In this document: positions 37,901 to 46,281 of the stretch, piece by piece
Position numbering within the stretch: position 1 is the first letter of the stretch
Layout: every line of letters begins with the position of its first letter
NCBI RefSeq assembly: GCF_008367235.1
Contig: NZ_VTZS01000007.1
Location: 1-64,000 of the forward strand
From: Pareuzebyella sediminis
GTDB lineage: Bacteria; Bacteroidota; Bacteroidia; Flavobacteriales; Flavobacteriaceae
Direction: 5' to 3'
DNA length: 64,000 nt
The notes under the pieces: model-generated
Databases searched by the model: none
Told to the model about the DNA's origin: nothing
What the model saw: the letters and a program-made list of their open reading frames with translations, nothing else
Position numbers and translations under genes: made by a program

Positions 37901-38843
37901 TATAACCCATATCAACCATCATGATTTCGGCATCAGGATAATATTTTGATTCGTACGTTTCAAGCACCGCATGGAATCTTTCAATATCATTACGATCCTC
38001 AACAGATTTTATATTGCTGAAATCCGGGTCGTTATCTAATAATTTTATGGGTAAATGAGTTGGGGTAAAAACGCCTAACTTAATTCTTCCGAGTTTTTCA
38101 AGCCAGTATAATACTACCCTAAAAAATGTATCCTTATTAAAAATTTCTTCATATTCAGAAAACATCTCTAGAAGGTCCAAGGGTAATGGGAATGCATTTT
38201 CGAAATCTGGTTCAACTTTCCTGAACTTACTAATGTATTTGAAAATGGTTTCACGCACTTGGTTTACCTGATTCCAGGTAATTTCATTCCTATGAAGGCG
38301 GTCCTTTTGATTTTTAAAATCTTGTTTTGTTATTAAACATTTTGATTGTAGAGGATTTTCTTCCGAATAACCAGCTTCTTCAAGCATTTTTGGATTTCTA
38401 CCTGCCCTCCCAACTTCTTGCAAATAATCTTCAAAAGTGGATGAAGGACCGAAATGATATATAAAATGTATGTTTTTAATATCCATTCCCATACCAAATG
38501 CTTTTGTAGCAATCAATATGACTATTTTTCCACTTTTATAATTCTCGTATTTTTCTTCTCTATCAATACTATCTAAACCAGCATGATAATAATCTACCTT
38601 GTCCGCATAATCCAAATTTCGTTCTGCTAATGCTTCTTCAAGATTACTTGTAGCGTCTTCCGTACCTCTGCGGGTTTGAACAAATATCAAGACCTTACTT
38701 TGAGATTCGTCAAATCCTTGGTTTATTAGATCATCCGCGATTACCTCTCCCATTTCATCGGAATCCCCAACTATTTCAAAGGATAATTTAATATGCTTCC
38801 TGATAGGATTATATAAATTTTTTTGGTCTGGCCACTCTATCAT
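34956..38843 (-). CDS. RecQ second helicase domain fused to a UvrD-type helicase
   Basis: 1,295 residues. It opens directly in the second RecA-like domain of a RecQ helicase: VLIFVQTRRGTEDA, then DYYHAGLD, LIATKAFGMGMD and QEVGRAGRN at 142-150. The first domain, with Walker A and DEAH, is missing and lies at the end of the upstream gene. After ~450 residues of unknown helical sequence comes a complete SF1A helicase: AGPGSGKT at 680-687, FIDEFQDI, GDPNQSIYGYERAG, TMHKVKGLEFD and YVAYSRAK. The start overlaps the upstream stop as ATGA, so the halves are probably made together and assemble. Likely a DNA-processing defence or repair motor; the function is inferred. Confidence 0.8.
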   Translation of the reverse strand: MIEWPDQKNLYNPIRKHIKLSFEIVGDSDEMGEVIADDLINQGFDESQSKVLIFVQTRRGTEDATSNLEEALAERNLDYADKVDYYHAGLDSIDREEKYENYKSGKIVILIATKAFGMGMDIKNIHFIYHFGPSSTFEDYLQEVGRAGRNPKMLEEAGYSEENPLQSKCLITKQDFKNQKDRLHRNEITWNQVNQVRETIFKYISKFRKVEPDFENAFPLPLDLLEMFSEYEEIFNKDTFFRVVLYWLEKLGRIKLGVFTPTHLPIKLLDNDPDFSNIKSVEDRNDIERFHAVLETYESKYYPDAEIMMVDMGYIKDKAKIKGNSKLFEILFKSQKAKLIRLEREMKLTPTISRTEELNKWETTSTSATIEAVFNLAEELIDCSELGNQVNLGGEEIDELVKQVSSDYFISDNIFWKEPKNNKKNEFFTSDEVAQKLKEDFKRKRSKFAFKLINFLPKIRHKVIIEVEEGYDKPIITQLIYNAYRSNKEPLTELKSFKDDLERLIGYVSEEYIKRNIKEFNIVDLILELGLENRGEEYFQKLIFISKGLGYLKGGGDLVPMGIELFIKNTTDFEDDKQGSQDYDVKQEFIESSKMKELRLIALECLSGLEHRDHDRFIKRYFKCAGLSDLINLLEERIGENHPNLIAFREEALEKEKDKLNEKQLMVYNTTIDKNLQVIAGPGSGKTHTLILRIARLIQEEKIKPENILILAYNRAVVVELKDRLTRIFKALGYAKLIKRLKVFTFHGFIKFCLAEQIEGLDFKHWASTFLDITNESPGLIYQKLGLVKYIFIDEFQDITSERIELLKRIANPDQTKVCVIGDPNQSIYGYERAGLGDVMDPKPYYDEFKELYGPVELQLNLNYRSYPEILVQAEELLSLNNSKFPMPKLEAKLIPKSNKKYCEIINYLESPVDWKTKVMEAVNYEDENGVRYKQIAVMFRSNDQVFRAYNILHNLQIPNVRLRIQGAKGSLFKTREFYYFISKFAEKSTKILPSNYISKIEELKKHILQKYPNWDAYLLNIFHCIVLEFDREKEDDTTYSDLIDFIREIASSDDGQYGKIYQQNISSIIENFQDQELVITTMHKVKGLEFDVVIIPPSFSNLPMIDKVNIAIADAIEEERRLYYVAYSRAKFRLIAIKFKRELAMDRGEGFTFPQEQIRNHYGVSVDEGIDKFTMYWSASNYGGNSFEYIRDNVKLGDQITLKPTVNGVHTFWYAIINNTKVALLSLAMVRKLGQMQQVNGFIVSSIYVSTYEETQYSDSVNKKDYAKKWSSEAKDRGYVYLIDFSGYGNELNE

Positions 38844-41800
38844 GAAAATATGCGATTAAAGTCCTGATAAATTTTTTCTGAAACTGTCGCTGAAAACAAC
38901 AACAATGGAATATCATTGGGTGATGCCAATTTTATTTTATACACCTCCTTGGCGCAATTAAAATAATCCGGTCTAAATTCATGCCCCCATTGCGATACAC
39001 AGTGTGCCTCATCAAATACGATATACTCCAACCCACCATCAGATTGAAGTCTTACGTTTAAGGCATTCTTGAAAGATTTACTTCTAAAACGTTCGGGAGT
39101 GATAAACAATAAGGCAATTTCACCACCTGCTAAGGCCCTGTAGATTAACTGCGTGTCAGTACTTCTGTCAGCGTTTAAATACTCGACACTACCATAAAAT
39201 CCTTTTTTCCATAAAGCGTCAACTTGATCCTCCATCAATGCTTTTAATGGGGTGACAACAATTGTCAATCGATTGGTAAATGTACTTTTGAAAAGAGCTG
39301 GGGCCTGAAAAAGCAATGATTTTCCTCCACCTGTGGGTAATGTTACTAAAAGATCTGTCTTTCCTGGTATGATTAAATCCAGATAAGGTTTTTGATAATC
39401 ATACCAGCTATTTCCGTTTAAAAAAACCTGACTTAATATATCTTTTATTTCATTGGTCTCAAAGGGTAGGTCTGTTACTGGTTTAGCGCTGGATATATGT
39501 TTGTCCGCTTCTTTAACATCAGACTCATAGCTCTCATTATCTTGCCATAAATTCATGGATACTCTGCTCGCATTCCATAGAGAGCTTAAATCTGGGAAAT
39601 CATTCACCCTTGGGTCCAAAATCCATAATTTATGATTGGGATTGGAATGGAAAAGTAGATTCCTATAATGTAAAATTTGTGGTAGGTGTAATTTCAATAA
39701 AAGAAAAGTGTCTTTAACCAAAGGTTTATTACCTTCAAAATAATCAACATCTTCACTGTCATTATCCTCCGAAATTAATTCTTCCGTATCATTTAGATTA
39801 GAATCACTTATTTCATTCTTTATTGTTTTGAATAAATTAGAATCCTGTGACACATAATAATTCTCTGTCAAATTAAAACTGTCAATAACAACATTCAATT
39901 CACCTAAATAATTCGCATTTATAATCCTACTAAGATTTTTAATGTCGTTAATGATAATTTTTTTTGTTTTGCGACTGTTATACAACAACTCCAATTGTCT
40001 TCCTAAAGAACTAGCGCTATCTGGAATATAATACCCTAAACTTCTAAAATAACCTTCCAAGACATCCAGTTCATCCGGACGTTGAATAAAGAGAACAGTA
40101 AGCTTACCAGGTATAATGGTCTGTTGAACTAATTCCTTCTGAAATACCCAATAACGCGAACGATATACGGATTCTGGATTGAATCTGATTACACCTTGAC
40201 TATTTGATTTTGTAACATTTACCCTTGCAAAACAAGTTTGGTCCTTTTTGAAATCTTTAATATCTAGAGCTATAATTTTCTTCTTCTTGTAGGGTATGGT
40301 TTCTAATAATTCTTCCCAATTATAAGTACCCCAAATACGGTACTTTCCAAATAAATATTTTTCAATCCAGTATTTCGTGAGATGGTCCGGAATTTCAACA
40401 CCTAAGTTCTCACATTGATTTCTTGAAACGGGTACATAACTTTGGCCTCCAGAAAATTTTAACCAGAAGTGATTGTCACTGTTCACATTTGCTAAAAAGT
40501 CTAGGTCAAAGTTTTTGAGCAACAGTTTTTGAGTGACTGAAATCAAATCTGGCTGTACTACAAAAATATCTATATCATCTAACCCTCGTAAATCTTCTGT
40601 GTAGTTATAGAGTTCGTCTGCGGTTAAGAACAACAAATTATCTTGAGACCAGTCTATGACTTGTTCTTTTTTAAATAATGAATGTATATCAAAGGGATGT
40701 TCTTCAAGTCTTATTTTGACCACTTGTGGTATATTCCCCCAATAAGCAATTCTATTCAGCTCTTTACATTGGTTCAAATAAGTAATCATTACTGATTTCA
40801 ACCATAAATCAAGCCCAGAAGCATCCTTAAGATTTTCTGCATCTATTATGGCGAAATCCAAGTCTGATGTTCCTTTTTCAGAAAATTTAATATTTTGATA
40901 TTCTAAAATATCACTCTTAAGATCAGCCGGACCAACAATTAATTTAATTTTAGCCTTAGATTCTTCCAATCTTTGTTTTAATTCTTTGACCACTCCTTTT
41001 AGCTTAGGCTGTGGTCTAAAAAATAATTTACTTCTTTTAATAATTTCCACCTTAGAAATCCAATCTAAATGTACTTTACCCTTTAGAGCTTCTATAGTGC
41101 TTACTATAGTTTCGGGTAGATAGGCCAGTAAGACTTTCATATTTTCATTCGGAGTCTTCAAGATTCGCATGACTTGATTGAGAAAAAGATCAAGGGTCAA
41201 TTCAGCATCAGCCTTTGCGGCATGTTTTGTTACTAGAGCAAAATTCTTCTGATTTGGGTTGAGCAACACTTCAATCAAAAATGTATCCCATACTCTTCCT
41301 TCGTTGAATTCAACTCCTTTTTTTGCAAGCAAAGGACAGTCAAAGTCTACTATGTTATGGCCTAGCAGTATATTTTGTGCATTGCTGGCCACGCTGTTGA
41401 ATAATTCCAGACCTTCATCTACTTGACTTTCATTTGAGAGATAGGTCCATTTCTCCAATTCATTCCATGCCAATTCGAAAATTACTTCCGTATCACTTTC
41501 GATATCAAAACTTACAGGGTATAGGGCATGTATCAACTGATCTTTAGCTAGTGCTAAAAAGCGGTTTAAATTATCTGGATTAGATAGCTCTTTTGTATCA
41601 GTAAAAATCTCTGCTAATTCATTGTCCTCTAATTTCTGAATGATTCTTTCTTGTGTTGACGCATCTTGTTCCGAAAATTTAGATAGGGCCTGACCCTTTG
41701 GAAATTTATTTGTTTTTTCAGCAACCCAGAACTGAAATTCAAGATCCTCGTTCAGACTATTGTTCAACTTGGGGTAGAAAGCGTCCTTTTCAGCATTCAC

Positions 41801-43012
41801 GGAAAGACCTACCAGCTTTTCTAACGCTTCATAAACGGCTATAGAGTCAATAATCAACTCTTGTTCAAAATAGGTTGTTATTTCCTTAGAAATCCTTTCT
41901 ATATGTGTAGGCTTTAAAAGTAATTCAAATGACAGAATGCTATTATCTTCAGCATTCACATCCTCTGCTGCCAATTCAAATTGAATACAGGCATCTATTA
42001 AATGTTCTTCCCAAAAATTAATAGGAATAGTGCCCTTTAACCATAATTCAAAAAACAGGAAGAACTGATCTTCCTGTTTCAGGTTGGCGTACGTAACTAG
42101 GTTAACATCTACTTCTTGCCACTTTTTCACAAAAGTTTCTATGGTATTTACCGTACTAAAAATCTTATTATTCTCAAGTTCATGATTGAATGGATCTAAG
42201 AAAGTTTCCTCGTATGTTGGCCTATCTACATTTGCCTTGTATGTTTTAAGAATATATAAGTCTTCTTCGGAAAACTCCTCTTTTGAAATTATTTGAAGTA
42301 CATTTTTCTCAATCTTGGGGATAAGGACTTCCGTATTGGCTTCAACATTTTGCTTTTCGCAACGAATCTTAAAACGATCAAAGAATAAGGTGGTTACTCC
42401 AATGTTATCGTCATTACCAAAACCAATTGCTTTCGTATCATTAATAACCAATGGTTTTTCAAATGAGAGCCAATCAATAAACTTAGACCTACGATTACCA
42501 GGCACTACTGAGCCTTCAAAGAACGTAGCTTTGATTTTTGCAAGGTTAAATTTTTTAGATCTTAACTCACATAAAATAATTTGGCCCTTTGCAAGTGCAG
42601 CGCAGTCTTCTTGCAGCTTATAATCTGTATCATCTTTGGCATACAAATCTAAGTTGGCAATGGAGTTTAAATCATCTATACGCTTTACAAAGGCATGTTT
42701 TTGATCAGGGCCAATGAATTTAACATAGGCATAAAAGTAATTTTTAGAGGACTTGGTGGTTTTAGGCTTCTTCTTACTTGGTTCCGGTTTTGTATGAGCT
42801 TTTTTTGTGGGTTTTGATTGGATATTAATCTGGGTATTATCCTCTTCCTGATCATCAGCTTTTAGCCCTAATGAGTTTTCTATGATAGTACCCCATAATT
42901 CAGGAACATCATTAAGATGTTCTAGATTGATGGTGATATGCTTCTTTTTTAAAATTTCCGCAATGGCATCAAAATCTAATTTATATTTTTTCTCTAGTTC
43001 TTTAATGTTCAT
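38840..43012 (-). CDS. Large DnaQ-like exonuclease / RecQ first helicase domain protein
   Basis: 1,390 residues. A basic linker (KPTKKAHTKPEPSKKKPK) is followed by a small beta domain. Around 500-640 there is a DEDDh-type 3'-5' exonuclease: VSFDIESD, then LGHNIVDFDCPLL, and HAAKADAELTLDLF. The next ~500 residues resemble a worn DinG/XPD-like helicase (LTVLFIQRPDELDVLEGYF). The last 170 residues are the first RecA-like domain of RecQ: TLPTGGGKS around 1227, VVTPLKALMEDQ, and FDEAHCVSQWGHEFRPDY around 1334. The gene stops at the junction to the second RecQ domain, which begins the next gene. Two adjacent stops (TGA TAG) make a simple sequencing frameshift unlikely. Confidence 0.78.
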   Translation of the reverse strand: MNIKELEKKYKLDFDAIAEILKKKHITINLEHLNDVPELWGTIIENSLGLKADDQEEDNTQINIQSKPTKKAHTKPEPSKKKPKTTKSSKNYFYAYVKFIGPDQKHAFVKRIDDLNSIANLDLYAKDDTDYKLQEDCAALAKGQIILCELRSKKFNLAKIKATFFEGSVVPGNRRSKFIDWLSFEKPLVINDTKAIGFGNDDNIGVTTLFFDRFKIRCEKQNVEANTEVLIPKIEKNVLQIISKEEFSEEDLYILKTYKANVDRPTYEETFLDPFNHELENNKIFSTVNTIETFVKKWQEVDVNLVTYANLKQEDQFFLFFELWLKGTIPINFWEEHLIDACIQFELAAEDVNAEDNSILSFELLLKPTHIERISKEITTYFEQELIIDSIAVYEALEKLVGLSVNAEKDAFYPKLNNSLNEDLEFQFWVAEKTNKFPKGQALSKFSEQDASTQERIIQKLEDNELAEIFTDTKELSNPDNLNRFLALAKDQLIHALYPVSFDIESDTEVIFELAWNELEKWTYLSNESQVDEGLELFNSVASNAQNILLGHNIVDFDCPLLAKKGVEFNEGRVWDTFLIEVLLNPNQKNFALVTKHAAKADAELTLDLFLNQVMRILKTPNENMKVLLAYLPETIVSTIEALKGKVHLDWISKVEIIKRSKLFFRPQPKLKGVVKELKQRLEESKAKIKLIVGPADLKSDILEYQNIKFSEKGTSDLDFAIIDAENLKDASGLDLWLKSVMITYLNQCKELNRIAYWGNIPQVVKIRLEEHPFDIHSLFKKEQVIDWSQDNLLFLTADELYNYTEDLRGLDDIDIFVVQPDLISVTQKLLLKNFDLDFLANVNSDNHFWLKFSGGQSYVPVSRNQCENLGVEIPDHLTKYWIEKYLFGKYRIWGTYNWEELLETIPYKKKKIIALDIKDFKKDQTCFARVNVTKSNSQGVIRFNPESVYRSRYWVFQKELVQQTIIPGKLTVLFIQRPDELDVLEGYFRSLGYYIPDSASSLGRQLELLYNSRKTKKIIINDIKNLSRIINANYLGELNVVIDSFNLTENYYVSQDSNLFKTIKNEISDSNLNDTEELISEDNDSEDVDYFEGNKPLVKDTFLLLKLHLPQILHYRNLLFHSNPNHKLWILDPRVNDFPDLSSLWNASRVSMNLWQDNESYESDVKEADKHISSAKPVTDLPFETNEIKDILSQVFLNGNSWYDYQKPYLDLIIPGKTDLLVTLPTGGGKSLLFQAPALFKSTFTNRLTIVVTPLKALMEDQVDALWKKGFYGSVEYLNADRSTDTQLIYRALAGGEIALLFITPERFRSKSFKNALNVRLQSDGGLEYIVFDEAHCVSQWGHEFRPDYFNCAKEVYKIKLASPNDIPLLLFSATVSEKIYQDFNRIFS

Positions 43013-43045
43013 TCATATTACTTTACAGCCTCTAACCCCCTATTT

Positions 43046-43408
43046 TTAATATACTATCTCATCCTTAACAAACTTTGAAAAATCAAACCCGGTACCGCCT
43101 GATTTTACATCTCGTAAGTACATATACTTTTTGTCTGCTGAAATTTCAAGGTCTATTACGCCTTTATCTTGTCTTAGCCTAAAATGAGCATGTATGTCTT
43201 TAACAAAGCCTTTGGGCAGATAAACCCAGATGACTTTACCCTCTGTTCTTAAAAGTAAATTAACATCATCTCTAAATTTATGTGGTTTAATATTTAACCA
43301 CCAGACCTCTTTAGAAACATTGATCTTGGAATAACTGGTATTTGAGCTGTTTAAACCAACATTTCTGTTTGTGTTAAGGAATTCGATAAGTTCTTTTTTA
43401 TTGTTCAT
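43046..43408 (-). CDS. Hypothetical protein
   Basis: 120 residues, no signal or membrane segment. Beta-rich pattern (VSKEVWWLNIKPHKF, GKVIWVYLPKG, VIDLEISADKKYMYLRDV) that might be a small nucleic-acid- or peptide-binding fold. It lies 33 bp before the exonuclease/RecQ gene and 13 bp after the HARE-GIY-YIG gene, in one direction. No function can be assigned. Confidence 0.55.
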   Translation of the reverse strand: MNNKKELIEFLNTNRNVGLNSSNTSYSKINVSKEVWWLNIKPHKFRDDVNLLLRTEGKVIWVYLPKGFVKDIHAHFRLRQDKGVIDLEISADKKYMYLRDVKSGGTGFDFSKFVKDEIVY

Positions 43409-43421
43409 GATATGTATTCTA

Positions 43422-44237
43422 TTAGTATCCTCTGGCTATCCATTTGCAATTATCTCTCAATTCTGTGACCTCTTTTAATCTACCAGGGTTCCCTGCTAAA
43501 TTCAACAAAGGCCAATATGTTCTGAGCAATTCATTTTCTATATCATTAAGATTACCATCGGCCTCTATCCAATTCACTCTTAGATGTTTATTTATCCATT
43601 CTACAATTGCTTTCTGATGCTTTGATGAAAACTTGTAATTGTTCTGATTTTTCATACCAACTAATGAACCTTTTTCTGGGGCATAACCCAAAATAGCACC
43701 AAGGCTTCGAAAAAAAGTACCATGACCTTTTGCCCTTAATTCTTGACCTAACAATCGTTTCTTTAAACTTTGTGATGCCAAACCTATGTAAATGATGTTG
43801 TGACTTCTTTGTTGAAGAACTTTTACAAAGTTGGGTTGTAATTTTTCTGGATTTATTATGCGAATGCAATATAACCCTGGGGTATTGGGTATTTTGTTTT
43901 CAACTTTTGGTACAGCCTCAAAGTTTTTTGGATCCATTAAATTGTTCACCAATGAATCGAAATCATTCGAAGGCTTGTTTGCAACTTTGATCTTTGGTTG
44001 AATTCTGGTTTTTAATGGTACAATTCCGGTAATACTGGTTAGGAATATTATACCTTCTTTTTTAGTGAATAAATGCGGATAATTATTTACTCGCGCACTA
44101 ATATGACTCCCTTTTATTGATGAGCCTTCACCTTTTCGATATAAGCCAGTTTGGTTAAGTGCGATTGCAATTACAGAAGCGGATAAAGGTCTACCTTTTT
44201 TTTTCAAAATGAAATGTATGGCTTCGTGTAAGGTCAT
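43422..44237 (-). CDS. HARE-HTH / GIY-YIG nuclease-like protein
   Basis: 271 residues. The N-terminus (TLHEAIHFILKKKGRPLSAS to SHISARVNNYPHLF) fits the HARE-HTH (HB1/ASXL-type) winged helix, thought to sense modified or particular DNA. Residues ~110-240 carry a GIY-YIG-type domain: PGLYCIRIIN, NIIYIGLASQSLKKRL, and a later acidic helix (LNDIENELLRTYWPLLN) that could give the metal-binding Glu. HARE domains fused to nucleases are known from restriction systems, which fits the setting. Cleavage activity is inferred. Confidence 0.65.
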   Translation of the reverse strand: MTLHEAIHFILKKKGRPLSASVIAIALNQTGLYRKGEGSSIKGSHISARVNNYPHLFTKKEGIIFLTSITGIVPLKTRIQPKIKVANKPSNDFDSLVNNLMDPKNFEAVPKVENKIPNTPGLYCIRIINPEKLQPNFVKVLQQRSHNIIYIGLASQSLKKRLLGQELRAKGHGTFFRSLGAILGYAPEKGSLVGMKNQNNYKFSSKHQKAIVEWINKHLRVNWIEADGNLNDIENELLRTYWPLLNLAGNPGRLKEVTELRDNCKWIARGY

Positions 44238-44283
44238 AATTCAATTATTTGGACAATTATAAAATATTAATATTTTCCTTTTA

Positions 44284-44832
44284 TTATCCAGAGCTTTGGT
44301 TAACTGATAATGAACCTTGAAAAATTTCGAGAAATTCAATAGTGTTTTTAAAGTCACTTTTATCAATATCTATTTCTAATTCCTTTAATGAATCTACATG
44401 GACCAACAAGTGCTCCTCTTTATCATTAACATCATAATCTAGATAGTCCATCAGAAATGTAGCGTATTTGTCTTTAAATAGGGATACATTTTTATTATAC
44501 CATTTCTTTAAATCAGTTTGGGAATTTTTAATGGCATGATATTCTACTAGTAGCTTACTTATATAACTTTCGTTTCTTTGAAATTCGGAAACGGAATCAA
44601 GTTTTGTGTATAACTCTAGAAACTTTTCTTCATCCTTAGGATTCCAAAACAATGGAAGTCGTACGGATATGCCATCATCCATTTTTAACAAGTCTTGAGT
44701 CTGAACGTAAGAGCGACTTTCTTTGTATAACTCCCAATATTTTAAAAGCCAGAACTCTATCTTTACCATGCTATAAAAACCCTCTTCTTTAAGGTCTTCA
44801 AATTCTTTTATGTAATCAGATGGTGAGGTCAT
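44284..44832 (-). CDS. Hypothetical helical protein
   Basis: 182 residues, acidic and mostly helical (IKEFEDLKEEGFYSMVKIEF, WLLKYWELYKESRSYV). No known motif, signal or membrane helix. It follows the next gene upstream by 11 bp in the long leftward run. The aromatic, acidic composition would suit a protein-interaction or DNA-mimic role, but that is speculation. Confidence 0.5.
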   Translation of the reverse strand: MTSPSDYIKEFEDLKEEGFYSMVKIEFWLLKYWELYKESRSYVQTQDLLKMDDGISVRLPLFWNPKDEEKFLELYTKLDSVSEFQRNESYISKLLVEYHAIKNSQTDLKKWYNKNVSLFKDKYATFLMDYLDYDVNDKEEHLLVHVDSLKELEIDIDKSDFKNTIEFLEIFQGSLSVNQSSG

Positions 44833-44843
44833 ACGGTTTTATT

Positions 44844-45773
44844 CTAATCGAAATATTCAAAATATTTTTTGCTCAATATTCTATGTGAGTCCTCATAGAG
44901 CATTATTTCATGAACTGTAATGAGTTGCTTATTATCTGGTAGTAAATAATCGTTTACGTATATTATGGTACCTTCTATTTCAGAATACCTTGCAATGTTG
45001 CCTCTTTCATCTACTTTAAACTCTGAATTGGTTATATCCTCTAAATAATCTATTGTTTTATCGGGATTAATAGTGTACAAAAATTTCGATATTTCCTCAC
45101 TTGGAGATTCTTTTTGGCTATGATAGGAAACAGTTTTTAGAATAAGCACTTGGATTTTCCCTGGATAATCATCAGTGTCAAAGACCTTAATTACCTCTTC
45201 TTCTGCATAGGTCATCAATTTTTCATTTTTGATGTTGGAGGTTTGTCCTTCAATCACATACATTGATTCCCTAATTGGCATTTGGTCCTTATAATCATAT
45301 TCTATTAAACGTATTTCATTGTTCGTTAAGTTGGTGATTTTTCTGGATTGTATTGTACCATCATTATTAAGGTTTATATCTTCAATGGATAATAGGTTGT
45401 TTACGTCTCTAGGATATTCAGCGGATAGCTCTTCCGCTGTTACCAATCCACCTTTTAATTCTGTGGTTGTTCTACTATCATCAATTATTTCGGTCTGATA
45501 TTCAAATATTCTATACCCCAGCTTATGGTATTCGTATTTTTTTCTTCGTTTTTCACTGGGAAAGCCATAAGACCTACTTATGCTAATCTTTTCATTGATG
45601 GCATTACCAGAGTCGTCAAAGTTAAATTCTGAGTGATAATTTTCGTCTAGGTCAAAGTTGCCAAATTTGACAAGTTTACCTTGTTCATTATATTCTCTAT
45701 AATACCCGGTTGAGAACATACCATTACTTTGGTTAAATACTTTCGAAATGTACTTTAGTTTCTTTACTGTCAT
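44844..45773 (-). CDS. Hypothetical protein with YD/MORN-like strands
   Basis: 309 residues, rich in short beta hairpins of the form YREYNEQGKLVKFGNF and FDDSGNAINEKI, which resemble MORN/YwqK-type or YD-repeat strands. No signal peptide is seen. It starts 2 bp from the preceding GIY-YIG gene, so the pair is probably translationally coupled. Function unknown; in this position it could be a sensor or an immunity-like partner. Confidence 0.5.
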   Translation of the reverse strand: MTVKKLKYISKVFNQSNGMFSTGYYREYNEQGKLVKFGNFDLDENYHSEFNFDDSGNAINEKISISRSYGFPSEKRRKKYEYHKLGYRIFEYQTEIIDDSRTTTELKGGLVTAEELSAEYPRDVNNLLSIEDINLNNDGTIQSRKITNLTNNEIRLIEYDYKDQMPIRESMYVIEGQTSNIKNEKLMTYAEEEVIKVFDTDDYPGKIQVLILKTVSYHSQKESPSEEISKFLYTINPDKTIDYLEDITNSEFKVDERGNIARYSEIEGTIIYVNDYLLPDNKQLITVHEIMLYEDSHRILSKKYFEYFD

Positions 45774-45775
45774 CG

Positions 45776-46279
45776 CTAAGACAGATTTATTTTTCGATAA
45801 ATTTCAGCAGCTACTAATTTCGCCTTTTCGAGGTTTTCATTATTAAAATGAATTTCATTTTGAAACGCTGGCCATTTTCCTGTTTCTTGCCTTATTTTAT
45901 AAACTAATTCTGCTTCTACTGCCTCTACAAATAGAATATAAGGTTTGTCGGCATTATCTTTTTTTCCTTTTAACTTTTGCTCGAAAACAAACACCATAAG
46001 TTTTAATTCATCTGCCTGTTTCCATTTATAACCGTGGTAGCCTTTTTTGCCATCTGCTTTTAAACCTTGGTTCAAACGTGTGCCAATAGACTGGCTAGCA
46101 TACCCTACGTACACAGGCTTCCCATTATGTTGAAGTACATAAATCTTTGGAGTAAGTTTAGCCGTAACCGGTGCGGTAAAATTGGCAACCTTACCTTCAG
46201 ACATTTTTTGATAAATGGTTCTATTTTTTTCATCGCCTGTAAGAAATAGGGTGTAGCATATTGGCCCTTTATAGTTCAT
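45776..46279 (-). CDS. GIY-YIG nuclease-like protein
   Basis: 167 residues. The GIY-YIG core is readable as KIYVLQHNGKPVYVGYASQS, then IGTRLNQGLK with the conserved Arg, and further on LFVEAVEAELVYKIRQETG, where a Glu can serve as metal ligand. The C-terminus is helical. It follows hsdS by 2 bp. The second GIY-YIG-type protein of this run shares the xGxASQS segment after the YIG strand. An additional cutting subunit for the restriction system is a reasonable but unproven idea. Confidence 0.7.
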   Translation of the reverse strand: MNYKGPICYTLFLTGDEKNRTIYQKMSEGKVANFTAPVTAKLTPKIYVLQHNGKPVYVGYASQSIGTRLNQGLKADGKKGYHGYKWKQADELKLMVFVFEQKLKGKKDNADKPYILFVEAVEAELVYKIRQETGKWPAFQNEIHFNNENLEKAKLVAAEIYRKINLS

Positions 46280-46281
46280 AT

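Noticed and set aside
38840-38843. Sequencing frameshift splitting one RecQ gene
   Set aside because: The upstream frame ends TCA TGA TAG, two stops in a row, and the downstream gene begins with ATG in an ATGA overlap, as real coupled genes do. A simple indel is therefore less likely, though not excluded.
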